Positions 1-6,889 are shown, counted from the stretch's first letter. The stretch: 7,344 bases of DNA from an uncultured Marinicella sp. (GCA_938008005.1 CALLLZ010000175.1:1-7344), one strand, 5' to 3'. The notes: generated by a model not told the origin, from the sequence alone. Numbers and translations are program-made.

Positions 1-547
1 TAATGAATATTTTAACCAAAAGGCTGTCTTGATTGAGCGCTAATGTTTTGGGCACTTTAATAGGGAGCTTGCGGTTGATTTTCCAGTCATATGAGGTGCT
101 TGGTTTGAGTTGTGGTGTGTTTTTATTTGGTTTTGAAGACAGATCTGGACTGACTGATTCCTGTTCAACAGGTTCATGCGACTCAGAATTATTCACTTTT
201 TGAGTTTCCAGTATTATAGTTTGGGTTTGACTGTTGTGAGTCAGTTGAATTGTTTTACTGGCTTGATGTATCGAAATTTGAGGCTTAGCAATAGATGGAT
301 CCATTCCTGTACTTAAAGTGCTCATTTCAATGTTGTTAGATACACTAAACGAATCATGTAAGTCAGAATGATTTCTTTCATTCGCTCTGAGGCCAGGTTT
401 TGGCATCGAACGGTTTGGAGTGGATGTTTTTTCAGGCAAACCTGTTGACCAACTGGGTCTTTTTGTTGTTTGTTCTTTGGACGACGGTGGTTCTTGGGAA
501 AGTGATGTGAATGAAATCATCATCAGCCCTACAGTAATAAAGCGCAT
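1..547 (-). CDS. Exported hypothetical protein, N-terminal part (runs off window)
   Basis: Reading leftward from ATG at 547-545, the frame stays open for 182 codons to the window edge, so the C-terminus is missing. The product starts with a plausible Sec signal peptide (MRFITVGLMMISFTSLSQ, cleavage probably near residue 18). Residues of about 19-150 form a polar stretch rich in Ser, Thr, Pro, Asn, Gln and Glu with almost no hydrophobic runs, as in a disordered periplasmic linker. A more ordered segment begins near residue 150 with YDWKINRKLPIKVPKTLALN followed by a hydrophobic strand-like SLLVKIFI. This is faintly like the start of a TonB-type C-terminal domain, but that is a guess. I do not recognise the family. 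No good Shine-Dalgarno precedes 547. Two ATGs at 523 and 520 are alternatives, but they would destroy the signal peptide, so I prefer 547. The gene is divergent from the beta-helix gene at 773. Confidence 0.72.
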   Translation of the reverse strand, partial: MRFITVGLMMISFTSLSQEPPSSKEQTTKRPSWSTGLPEKTSTPNRSMPKPGLRANERNHSDLHDSFSVSNNIEMSTLSTGMDPSIAKPQISIHQASKTIQLTHNSQTQTIILETQKVNNSESHEPVEQESVSPDLSSKPNKNTPQLKPSTSYDWKINRKLPIKVPKTLALNQDSLLVKIFI

Positions 548-601
548 AATAAGTGGTTATGATTTAATGAAGTGCATGTTAACGATTTAATGTTGCTAAA
601 T

Positions 602-615
602 TGTGACTGTTCACA
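602..615. promoter_or_regulatory. TGTGA-N4-TCACA palindrome, possible operator
   Basis: A perfect 5-bp inverted repeat, TGTGA then CTGT then TCACA, lies in the intergenic region between two divergent genes, where an operator would be expected. The half-sites match those of CRP-family regulators, but the spacer is 4 bases instead of the usual 6 for CRP. It is therefore not a canonical CRP site. It may serve another dimeric regulator or be chance in AT-rich DNA. Confidence 0.25.
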
Positions 616-664
616 TGAATTTATTTGTTGTTTTTATAACTCACTGAATTTTTAATTTGAGGTC

Positions 665-670
665 TATAAT
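665..670 (+). promoter_or_regulatory. Candidate -10 box (TATAAT) for the beta-helix gene
   Basis: A perfect TATAAT lies about 100 bases upstream of the start at 773. Only weak -35 matches (such as the region around CACTGAAT, 642-649) are present at suitable distance. Transcription from here would give a leader of roughly 95 bases. A second AT-rich element (TATACT at 723-728) is an alternative. Perfect boxes occur by chance in AT-rich DNA, so this is tentative. Confidence 0.3.
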
Positions 671-772
671 GTTTTTGCACTCAAAATGCTGTGTTTGAAA
701 TTCATGTCAAGTTGTAACGATATATACTTATGAATTTGTTAGAATAATTGTTTTGATAGATTTGTTTTTACT

Positions 773-2338
773 ATGAAATATATGAAATGTTATTTATTGA
801 TATGTCTGATGCCAGGATGTTTATTTGCAAAGGGGTTATCAACTTTGACATTGCCAACTCGTGCTGCTTGTGAGGGTTTATATTTTATAGATATACAAGC
901 CAGTTATCCTGATGTTGATTTTACCAGTCTGGATAGATTGTATATACCTGGAGGACACTACCGGTTGATTAGACTCGGAAATTTGCCTGATAGAACTGCA
1001 GAAAACCCTTTAATTATTACCAATAAAGATGGCCAAGTCAGAGTAGGTGGCTGTGGTCATCATTATAACTTCATCATTTCAGAAGGTAAGAACTGGAAAT
1101 TAACAGGTGAGTATAACGCAGCTGCAGAAACCGGTGATGATCAGTTTATGGGACATGCGAATGGTCAATATGCACATTCATATGATAAATATGGAATTTT
1201 AATTGATGCTGAATTTGGTTCTGGGAATATTGGTCTTGGTGTGAGCGGTGGAGCCACTGACTTTACAGTGAGTTATCTGGAAGTGAGGAATTTAGGTTTC
1301 GCTGGCATGATGTTTAAGACAGATGACGTTGGTGATGCTCACATGAACAATGTCAAAATTCATGATAACTATATCCATGACACCATCAGCGAGGGAGTGT
1401 ACTTAGGCAGCACACAATCACAGCCCCAACACAAGTTTAATAATCTTGAATTTTACAACAACCGCTTGATTCGAACTGGTACGGAAATTGGCCAGTTTGG
1501 AAATCTAGGTGATAACAGTCGTATCCATCACAACGTTTTTTTGTTGGGCGCGTTGGAATGGAAAAACCCGTTCCAAAACTTTCAAGACAGCAGTATTCAA
1601 TTAGGTCATCGCGAAGGTAGCATGTCTTTTGATCATAATATAGTAATTGGTGGTGCCAGTAATAATTTAATATTCTTTAACCCTGATGTTGCCGGAGACC
1701 AGCATGCTGCCAGTGATTTGGTTAATATTCACGATAATTATTTTGGTTACTCCAGAAATATTGGTGTGTATATTCATTCTTCCAGTGATGGAATTAAGAA
1801 AATTGAGTTTAACAACAATTATTTTTCAAAAGTGGTGTTCAGTTATGATGAAGTGGACCCAGACAGTTCGAATCATCAACGCATTATCAGGTCTTTCAAT
1901 TCTGCTAACCCAATAGCGCTCAATAACAATATATATGAACTACAAAACAACCAAAGTTTTCTATCAGCATTTCCTAATGTGAGTGAAAATAACAACCAAA
2001 CAGCAGTGATAGATGATATTTTATTTCACCAGTTAGGTTGGCCAGGTTCAGGTGACTATTTTACCATGGAAATATGGACTGCTTTAGATATCAATGGCGA
2101 ACCCGTTTTTTTTGAAATTGGTGACCTAGTAGTACATGACAGTTTGATTTACCAAGCCCAGAGAAATATTGATTATCAAGTAGACAGCCACCTCTCACCT
2201 GATATTGCACCAGTTTCAGATTGGGTGTTAAAACCAAGAATGGCTGACGATGTGAGACAAGTAACAACTTCTCCTTTTGCACATATTGGTTTATTGGATC
2301 AAGTTTCAGATTTAATTTTTGAAAATGGGTTTGATTGA
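773..2338 (+). CDS. Secreted right-handed parallel beta-helix protein with CBM5/12-like C-terminus
   Basis: A 521-residue exported protein. Residues 1-19 are a signal peptide, with likely signal peptidase I cleavage after CLFA. LMPGC at 12-16 is not a good lipobox. Residues 54-95 (IPGGHYR, then PLIITNKDG) resemble the N-terminal coils of pectate-lyase/chondroitinase-B-like beta-helices. From about 165 to 390, short units recur roughly every 25-35 residues: VKIHDNYIHD (194), LEFYNNRLIR (225), SRIHHNVFLL (249), MSFDHNIVIG (284), VNIHDNYFGY (317), IEFNNNYFSK (344) and IALNNNIYEL (381). They show the strand plus Asn-ladder pattern of beta-helix coils. Residues about 435-490 have W435, GD450-451, Y460 and W484 spaced as in CBM5/12 chitin-binding modules. 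The protein ends in IFENGFD. A polysaccharide lyase or a surface adhesin is possible, but I cannot identify catalytic residues. The ATG at 773 has no clear Shine-Dalgarno. A second ATG at 782 would shorten the signal peptide by three residues. Confidence 0.88.
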   Translation: MKYMKCYLLICLMPGCLFAKGLSTLTLPTRAACEGLYFIDIQASYPDVDFTSLDRLYIPGGHYRLIRLGNLPDRTAENPLIITNKDGQVRVGGCGHHYNFIISEGKNWKLTGEYNAAAETGDDQFMGHANGQYAHSYDKYGILIDAEFGSGNIGLGVSGGATDFTVSYLEVRNLGFAGMMFKTDDVGDAHMNNVKIHDNYIHDTISEGVYLGSTQSQPQHKFNNLEFYNNRLIRTGTEIGQFGNLGDNSRIHHNVFLLGALEWKNPFQNFQDSSIQLGHREGSMSFDHNIVIGGASNNLIFFNPDVAGDQHAASDLVNIHDNYFGYSRNIGVYIHSSSDGIKKIEFNNNYFSKVVFSYDEVDPDSSNHQRIIRSFNSANPIALNNNIYELQNNQSFLSAFPNVSENNNQTAVIDDILFHQLGWPGSGDYFTMEIWTALDINGEPVFFEIGDLVVHDSLIYQAQRNIDYQVDSHLSPDIAPVSDWVLKPRMADDVRQVTTSPFAHIGLLDQVSDLIFENGFD

Positions 2339-2522
2339 TAGTGAGTTTGCTTCTTTAGAAAATCACTTTTCTTAAATCTGGTTTTTTTGGCTTAGGTCGT
2401 GATTGTTAATGTGTTGTTATTTTTTTACGCTTGCTGAAGTTAAGATCAAAAACAGTTAAAATCAATCGCCTAGAAAACATCGTCATAAATAATACAACAA
2501 ATCACACCATAGGGACCATTTT
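2339..2522. other. Intergenic region upstream of acnD with weak hairpin
   Basis: Just after the beta-helix stop codon, AGTGA (2340-2344) can pair with TCACT (2363-2367), with an inner TTC/GAA pairing (2351-2360) and a following TTTTCTT. This could be a weak Rho-independent terminator, but the stem is short and AT-rich. I found no promoter with both boxes well spaced. TTGCTG (2431-2436) and TAAAAT (2457-2462) are 20 bases apart, too far for a standard sigma-70 promoter. Confidence 0.3.
2511..2515 (+). promoter_or_regulatory. Ribosome binding site of acnD
   Basis: AGGGA lies 7 bases upstream of the ATG at 2523 and supports that start. The predicted N-terminus (MNTDFRKKLP) also matches where AcnD proteins begin. 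Confidence 0.7.
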
Positions 2523-5111
2523 ATGAACACAGATTTCCGCAAAAAATTACCTGATACTGAACTTGAATACTATGATGCCCGAGAAGCTATTGAGTCTATT
2601 TCATCTGGCGCTTATGAGAAGCTTCCCTATACATCAAAAGTATTGGCAGAAAATTTGGTACGCACGTGTCCACCAGAAAATTTAACCGCATCGTTGCAAC
2701 AAATCATTGAACGCAGAAATGATTTAGATTTTCCATGGTTTCCTGCTCGTGTGGTTTGTCATGACATTTTAGGTCAAACGGCATTTGTGGATTTAGCAGG
2801 TTTACGTGATGCGATTGCAGATAAGGGTGGTGATCCAGCACAGATTAACCCCGTGGTTCCGACTCAGTTGATTGTTGACCATTCTTTGGCGGTTGAACAC
2901 GCCGGTTTTGACAAAGATGCTTTTGCCAAAAATCGCGCGATAGAAGATCGACGCAATGCAGATCGATTCAGGTTTATTAATTGGTGTAAGACTGCATTTA
3001 AAAATGTCAATGTAGTACCACCTGGTAATGGGATCATGCACCAAATTAATTTAGAACGCATGTCACCAGTGATACAAGCTCGTGATGGTGTGGCTTTCCC
3101 AGATACCTTGGTTGGGACAGACAGTCACACACCGATGGTTGATGCTTTGGGTGTGATCGCTGTTGGAGTAGGTGGCTTGGAAGCAGAGAGCGTTATGCTT
3201 GGGCGTGCATCTTATATGCGATTACCAGATATTATTGGGGTTGAGATGACAGGTCAACCACAAGCGGGTATTACCAGTACTGATATAGTCTTGGCCATTA
3301 CAGAGTTTTTACGTAATGAGAAAGTTGTTTCTTCATATTTAGAGTTTTATGGAGAAGGTGCTTCTGCACTGACTTTGGGTGACAGGGCAACCATTTCTAA
3401 TATGACGCCAGAGTTTGGGGCCACAGCTGCGATGTTTTCAATTGATCAACAGACCATCGATTATTTAACCTTAACCGGTCGTGAAGCTGAACAGGTTAAA
3501 TTGGTTGAAAAATATGCCAAACAAACTGGAATTTGGGCAGATCAAATGACAGGTGCTGAATACGAACGGGTATTGAAATTTGATTTGTCAGCAGTGGGTC
3601 GAAATATTGCAGGCCCATCAAATCCTCATGCCAAAGTGGCGGTCACGGATTTGGCCAGTAAAGGCATAACAGGTGATTATCAAAGTAAGGATGGTTTGAT
3701 GCCAGATGGGGCTTGTATCATTGCAGCGATTACCTCTTGTACCAATACTTCTAATCCCAAAAATATGGTTGCTGCTGGCTTAATTGCACGCAATGCCAAT
3801 CAATTGGGACTGACTCGTAAACCATGGGTGAAAACGTCTTTGGCGCCGGGCTCTAAAGCGGTTACTTTGTATTTAGAAGAGTCGAATTTGTTGTCTGAGC
3901 TAGAACAGCTCGGTTTTGGTGTGGTTGGTTATGCTTGTACATCTTGTAATGGCATGAGTGGTGCTTTAGATCCAAAAATTAAAGACGAAATTTTGGAACG
4001 TGATTTGTATGCCACTGCAGTGTTATCTGGTAATCGTAATTTTGATGGCCGAATTCACCCCCATGCCAGTGAAGCGTTTTTAGCCTCTCCGCCATTGGTG
4101 GTCGCTTATGCGATTGCAGGGTCAATTCGTTTTGACATTGAAAAAGACGTATTAGGTACAGATGCTGATGGCAATGACATCAGGTTAAAAGACATTTGGC
4201 CTACAGATGAAGAAGTGAATGCGGTTATTAATGCCAGCGTTAAACCTGAACACTTTACTCAAGTTTATAACCCCATGTTCGACATCAAAGCGGCTTTGGC
4301 TGGTAAAACCAATCCTTTGTATGATTGGGATACGCGATCAACTTATATTCAACGTCCGCCTTATTGGGAAGGCGCTTTGGCCGGTAAACGCACCATGAAA
4401 GGCATGGTTCCTTTGGCAGTTTTGGGTGATAACATCACCACCGATCATTTGTCGCCTTCCAACGCGATACAAATGTCCAGCGCAGCAGGAGCATACTTAC
4501 ACAAAATGGGCGTGCCTGAAGAAGACTTTAATTCATATGCCACCCACCGTGGTGATCATTTAACTGCTCAGCGTGCTACTTTTGCTAATCCGAAATTGCT
4601 CAATGAAATGGTACGCAATGAAGATGGCAGTATTAAACAGGGCTCACTGGCACGTTTAGAACCAGAAGGCACTGAAATGCGCATGTGGGAAACCATCGAA
4701 ACCTATATGGATCGAAAACAACCCTTGATTATTGTGGCCGGTGCCGATTACGGACAAGGTTCATCACGAGATTGGGCCGCCAAAGGTGTGCGTTTGGCAG
4801 GCGTAGAAGTGATTGTGGCAGAAGGCTTTGAGCGTATTCACCGCACCAACTTAATTGGCATGGGTGTTTTGCCTTTGGAATTCATCAATGGTGAAACACG
4901 CAAGACCTATGCTATCGATGGCACCGAAACCTATGATGTTAAAGGCGAAGTCAATCCAGGTGCAGCCATGGAAGTGGTCATGACCCGCAGAAACGGTGAG
5001 CAAGCAACGATTCCAGTGAAAAGCCGATTAGACACCGCTGAAGAAGTGCTGATCTATGAGGCTGGCGGTGTATTGCAACGCTTTGCGAATGATTTTTTGG
5101 CCGGTAATTAA
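2523..5111 (+). CDS. acnD: Fe/S-dependent 2-methylcitrate dehydratase AcnD
   Basis: Aconitase-superfamily enzyme of 862 residues, the usual AcnD length. In the methylcitrate cycle, AcnD dehydrates 2-methylcitrate to 2-methylaconitate in the cytoplasm, and PrpF then isomerises the product. The [4Fe-4S] ligands are C406 (in AAITSCTNTSNP), C472 and C475 (in YACTSCNGMSG). Other aconitase hallmarks are GTDSHT (198-203), GDNITTDHLSP (635-645), YGQGSSRDWAAKG (743-755) and FERIHRTNLIGMGVLPL in the swivel domain. The N-terminal run FPWFPARVVCHDILGQTAFV (70-89) and AEHAGFD-like AVEHAGFD (123-130) are as I recall in AcnD and differ from AcnA, so I choose AcnD over housekeeping aconitase. The frame is intact with no missing key residue. 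prpB, prpC and prpF, the usual neighbours, are not in the window: upstream is an unrelated secreted protein and downstream a repeat-rich block. Confidence 0.95.
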   Translation: MNTDFRKKLPDTELEYYDAREAIESISSGAYEKLPYTSKVLAENLVRTCPPENLTASLQQIIERRNDLDFPWFPARVVCHDILGQTAFVDLAGLRDAIADKGGDPAQINPVVPTQLIVDHSLAVEHAGFDKDAFAKNRAIEDRRNADRFRFINWCKTAFKNVNVVPPGNGIMHQINLERMSPVIQARDGVAFPDTLVGTDSHTPMVDALGVIAVGVGGLEAESVMLGRASYMRLPDIIGVEMTGQPQAGITSTDIVLAITEFLRNEKVVSSYLEFYGEGASALTLGDRATISNMTPEFGATAAMFSIDQQTIDYLTLTGREAEQVKLVEKYAKQTGIWADQMTGAEYERVLKFDLSAVGRNIAGPSNPHAKVAVTDLASKGITGDYQSKDGLMPDGACIIAAITSCTNTSNPKNMVAAGLIARNANQLGLTRKPWVKTSLAPGSKAVTLYLEESNLLSELEQLGFGVVGYACTSCNGMSGALDPKIKDEILERDLYATAVLSGNRNFDGRIHPHASEAFLASPPLVVAYAIAGSIRFDIEKDVLGTDADGNDIRLKDIWPTDEEVNAVINASVKPEHFTQVYNPMFDIKAALAGKTNPLYDWDTRSTYIQRPPYWEGALAGKRTMKGMVPLAVLGDNITTDHLSPSNAIQMSSAAGAYLHKMGVPEEDFNSYATHRGDHLTAQRATFANPKLLNEMVRNEDGSIKQGSLARLEPEGTEMRMWETIETYMDRKQPLIIVAGADYGQGSSRDWAAKGVRLAGVEVIVAEGFERIHRTNLIGMGVLPLEFINGETRKTYAIDGTETYDVKGEVNPGAAMEVVMTRRNGEQATIPVKSRLDTAEEVLIYEAGGVLQRFANDFLAGN

Positions 5112-5130
5112 TCACTTACAATTTAAGTAT

Positions 5131-5145
5131 AATCCCGCTTTCGTG
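5131..5145 (+). repeat. Decayed fragment of the ATTCCCGC repeat
   Basis: AATCCCGCTTTCGTG resembles the left arm, loop and start of the right arm of the short palindromic repeat (ATTCCCGC CTTC GCG), with substitutions and without the rest of the right arm. It lies 15 bases before the intact long copy at 5160. It may be a remnant of an older copy, but it is short enough to be chance. Confidence 0.3.
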
Positions 5146-5159
5146 ATTCCCATAAAACT

Positions 5160-5206
5160 GTCATTCCCGCGACCAAAAGTAGGCGCTTTAGGCGAGGCGG
5201 GAATCT
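5160..5206 (-). repeat. Long-variant palindromic repeat, left copy
   Basis: Arms ATTCCCGC (5163-5170) and GCGGGAAT (5197-5204) are perfect inverted repeats separated by 26 bases (GACCAAAAGTAGGCGCTTTA then GGCGAG). GTC precedes the left arm and CT follows the right arm, as in the short copies. The same 41-base stretch (5160-5200) recurs in inverted orientation at 6895-6935 with one mismatch. It lies 48 bases after the acnD stop and 65 bases before the next gene. It could also form a hairpin in the acnD 3' end, although no T-tract follows it. Confidence 0.85.
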
Positions 5207-5271
5207 AACTTAATGCTTGTTTAATATTTAAAGAAAATTAATCTTATCATGTGAGTTGAATACTAAAAAAT

Positions 5272-6246
5272 GTGAAAGTCGTAGAAATAAAAAAATCGGA
5301 GTTAAAGGAGATTACACTTTTTTTAATAGATCAAAAGGTTATTTTTCATCCCAAAATTGCACCATATGGTGTGCCAGACTTTAGTGTTTATAATGATAAA
5401 AGATATGTTGTTTTTTTAGATAGAAATATTTTAGTTAGAATTATAAGGTTGTTGGTAACTGGCGAGTTGAAAGATGCATATAGTTTGAAGTTGATCAGTT
5501 GTTTGTTGTTATGGTCTGAGTTTAATAAAATTTCTTTGAATTCCTCATTAGCACTGATGGAATACTCTTTTCATCATGGAGGTAATAATGAGTCAAGTGA
5601 AGAAAACAATATATTTCTTCAGATGTACAAGCAATACTCACCAAAACAGTGGCTGGATTTAGCATTAGGTAAGGTAGAAACAATTCCAAAGATTAGTGTT
5701 GATATATTTAGTGAGTATAATTTTAATTTTGAAAGCGAACATTTTAAAATGCATTATTTAGAAATGCTGAAACTAAACCAGTTGTATTTTACCAATATCC
5801 CAGCAATTGAAAAATTTAAAACTTTTCTTAAATGGGTTAATAACAACATATTGATCTGTAAATATACTACTTATTTTGCTGCGATGGCATTTGGAAACAA
5901 GAGTAAAATGTTTAAAGGTAAGAGTTTTGATTTTGAGGATGTTGTTAATAGTTGTAAAAATCAAGCTTGGGATTTAAGTTATCTTTCACATTGGAGCACT
6001 TACTATTATTACGAGGATAATTCAGAAGTAGTTTATTTGTTCGCAACTATGGACAAAGAGCTTAAAGAGCTATGTATTGAGACACATTCTGAGTCTAATC
6101 AAGTATTTCTTGATGTGTTTGGTGAGGAAGGTGTTCAATGTATTTCAGAAATTTACGAGGTAAGGAAGAACAAAAAATACAAACTACCTGATTTAGATGA
6201 GTTAATTACTCATGAAGAATATAAACTAAAATTGATGGCTGGATAA
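5272..6246 (+). CDS. Hypothetical protein with PIN-nuclease-like acidic pattern
   Basis: A 324-residue soluble protein with no signal peptide or membrane segment. I cannot name the family. Residues 45-53 (YVVFLDRNI) form a hydrophobic strand ending in Asp then Asn, as at the start of PIN domains. ALMEY puts an acid at E97 in a helix, AWDLSY gives D234, and LFATMDKEL (256-264) gives D261 after a hydrophobic strand. The order D50, E97, D234, D261 is what a PIN-like catalytic quartet would look like, with a long mostly helical insertion (about 100-225). The C-terminus is Lys-rich. The PIN reading is inference. The start is GTG at 5272: an in-frame TGA lies at 5257-5259 and the first internal Met is residue 96. 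No clear ribosome binding site precedes it. The gene is visibly more AT-rich than acnD, with many ATA/TTA/AAT codons, and sits between outward-facing repeats, suggesting acquisition by transfer. Confidence 0.78.
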   Translation: MKVVEIKKSELKEITLFLIDQKVIFHPKIAPYGVPDFSVYNDKRYVVFLDRNILVRIIRLLVTGELKDAYSLKLISCLLLWSEFNKISLNSSLALMEYSFHHGGNNESSEENNIFLQMYKQYSPKQWLDLALGKVETIPKISVDIFSEYNFNFESEHFKMHYLEMLKLNQLYFTNIPAIEKFKTFLKWVNNNILICKYTTYFAAMAFGNKSKMFKGKSFDFEDVVNSCKNQAWDLSYLSHWSTYYYYEDNSEVVYLFATMDKELKELCIETHSESNQVFLDVFGEEGVQCISEIYEVRKNKKYKLPDLDELITHEEYKLKLMAG

Positions 6247-6318
6247 AATTAAAATAAAGAGTGATTTACGTTTTTGCGATTTGAAGCAAGGTTAGATGAT
6301 ATGTAATCCACATTAAGA

Positions 6319-6344
6319 AGATTCCCGCCTTCGCGGGAATGACG
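6319..6344 (+). repeat. Short palindromic repeat ATTCCCGC-CTTC-GCGGGAAT
   Basis: The core 6321-6340 is a perfect 8-bp inverted repeat with a 4-base CTTC loop, preceded by AG and followed by GACG. Its arms match those of the copies at 6431-6458 and 6817-6844. The core fits the Neisseria dRS3 pattern ATTCCC-N8-GGGAAT. The GAC end points right, away from the gene at 5272-6246. Confidence 0.9.
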
Positions 6345-6430
6345 ATTTAACCATTGAAAGGATAACTAGACATTTGAAATAATGATCTGGTTTGAGAAGT
6401 TTTGTAGGATGTAGAAAGCGAAAATCCAAT

Positions 6431-6458
6431 CCCGTCATTCCCGCGAAGGCGGGAATCT
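6431..6458 (-). repeat. Short palindromic repeat, left flank of GIY-YIG gene
   Basis: Reads CCCGTC, ATTCCCGC, GAAG, GCGGGAAT, CT. It is the inverted complement of the copy at 6817-6844 over 28 bases with a single mismatch in the loop (GAAG versus GTAG). The GTC end points left, away from the GIY-YIG gene, whose start codon is 46 bases downstream. Confidence 0.92.
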
Positions 6459-6490
6459 CATTGAAGAATGAAGTGTATATAAAACTAAGA

Positions 6491-6496
6491 AAGGAG
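6491..6496 (+). promoter_or_regulatory. Ribosome binding site of the GIY-YIG gene
   Basis: AAGGAG, a strong Shine-Dalgarno, lies 8 bases before the ATG at 6505 and fixes the start. It is the best ribosome binding site in the window. Confidence 0.8.
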
Positions 6497-6504
6497 TCTT
6501 ACAA

Positions 6505-6795
6505 ATGAAAAACCCATGTGTGTACATATTAGCGAGCAGGAGAGGTGGTGCTTTATATATTGGAGTAACCAGCGATTTGATTGGCAGGATTTGGCAGCAT
6601 AAAAACCATGTGGTTAAGGGACACAGTGAAAAATATAAAACGTCTCAATTGGTTTACTTTGAACAACACTTAAGTATGGAGGATGCAATTTTGCGGGAAA
6701 AGCGCATGAAAAAATGGAATCGCCAATGGAAGATTAATTTGATTGAAGAGCGCAATCCTGAATGGTTAGATTTATGGGGTCAAATAATTACTTAA
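6505..6795 (+). CDS. Small GIY-YIG endonuclease-family protein
   Basis: A 96-residue single-domain protein of the YhbQ/COG2827 type. The GIY-like strand is VYI (6-8) and the YIG is intact at 18-20 (ALYIGVTSDL). The catalytic Arg is R28 and a His follows at 32 (GRIWQHK). LVYFE (49-53) and AILREKRMKKW (61-71), containing E65, the probable metal-binding Glu, follow, then LIEERNPEWLDL (79-90) ends the domain, all as typical in this family. No DNA-binding domain is fused, so the target is unknown. Members are often annotated as putative nucleases without proven function. The gene is preceded by a strong ribosome binding site and is tightly enclosed by 28-base inverted repeats (6431-6458 and 6817-6844), the right one starting 21 bases after the stop. 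This suggests that the gene and the repeats move or are maintained as a unit. Confidence 0.92.
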   Translation: MKNPCVYILASRRGGALYIGVTSDLIGRIWQHKNHVVKGHSEKYKTSQLVYFEQHLSMEDAILREKRMKKWNRQWKINLIEERNPEWLDLWGQIIT

Positions 6796-6816
6796 GTATT
6801 TACCTGAGTTATAGAT

Positions 6817-6844
6817 AGATTCCCGCCTACGCGGGAATGACGGG
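6817..6844 (+). repeat. Short palindromic repeat, right flank of GIY-YIG gene
   Basis: Reads AG, ATTCCCGC, CTAC, GCGGGAAT, GAC, GGG. It pairs with 6431-6458 as an inverted repeat with 27 of 28 positions matching, including bases outside the palindrome itself (CCC/GGG and CT/AG). The GAC end points right, away from the GIY-YIG gene. Confidence 0.92.
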
Positions 6845-6859
6845 GCGTAGGTGTTAAAG

Positions 6860-6889
6860 TTTTTTTAGCGTAAATAGTTCGTAAAAAAA
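6860..6889. repeat. A/T-only inverted repeat
   Basis: TTTTTTTA (6860-6867) is complementary to TAAAAAAA (6882-6889), with 14 bases between. It lies between two copies of the ATTCCCGC repeat. The stem has no G or C, so it is a weak hairpin. It might act with the GC-rich palindrome 6819-6838 as a terminator, since a T-run begins 22 bases after that stem, but that distance is too long for a standard one. Confidence 0.4.

Larger units (their letters stand above)
6247..6504. other. Intergenic region carrying two opposed repeats
   Basis: Apart from the two short repeats (6319-6344 and 6431-6458) and the ribosome binding site at 6491, this stretch shows no gene. The two repeats are in opposite orientation with about 86 bases between them, so a transcript through here could fold into a long hairpin. 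I see no T-rich terminator directly after the stop at 6246. Confidence 0.6.

Noticed and set aside
806..823. Lipoprotein signal (LMPGC) in the beta-helix protein
   Set aside because: Pro and Met occupy the -2 and -3 positions of the lipobox, which is not acceptable. Cleavage after CLFA fits signal peptidase I better.
1686..1916. 76-codon frame inside the beta-helix gene
   Set aside because: It is an alternate-frame shadow of a gene with clear beta-helix repeats, and its product resembles no family.
2091..2282. 63-codon minus-strand frame opposite the end of the beta-helix gene
   Set aside because: It lies antisense to coding sequence, with no start signal and no recognisable protein.
2802..3061. 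Two overlapping minus-strand frames opposite acnD
   Set aside because: Both are antisense to a strongly conserved enzyme and arise from its codon pattern.
5301..5309. AAAGGAG as a ribosome binding site for a shorter form of the 324-residue protein
   Set aside because: It is inside the frame and no ATG, GTG or TTG follows at a usable distance.
5773..5964. 63-codon minus-strand frame opposite the PIN-like gene
   Set aside because: It lies antisense within a longer convincing gene and has no supporting signals.
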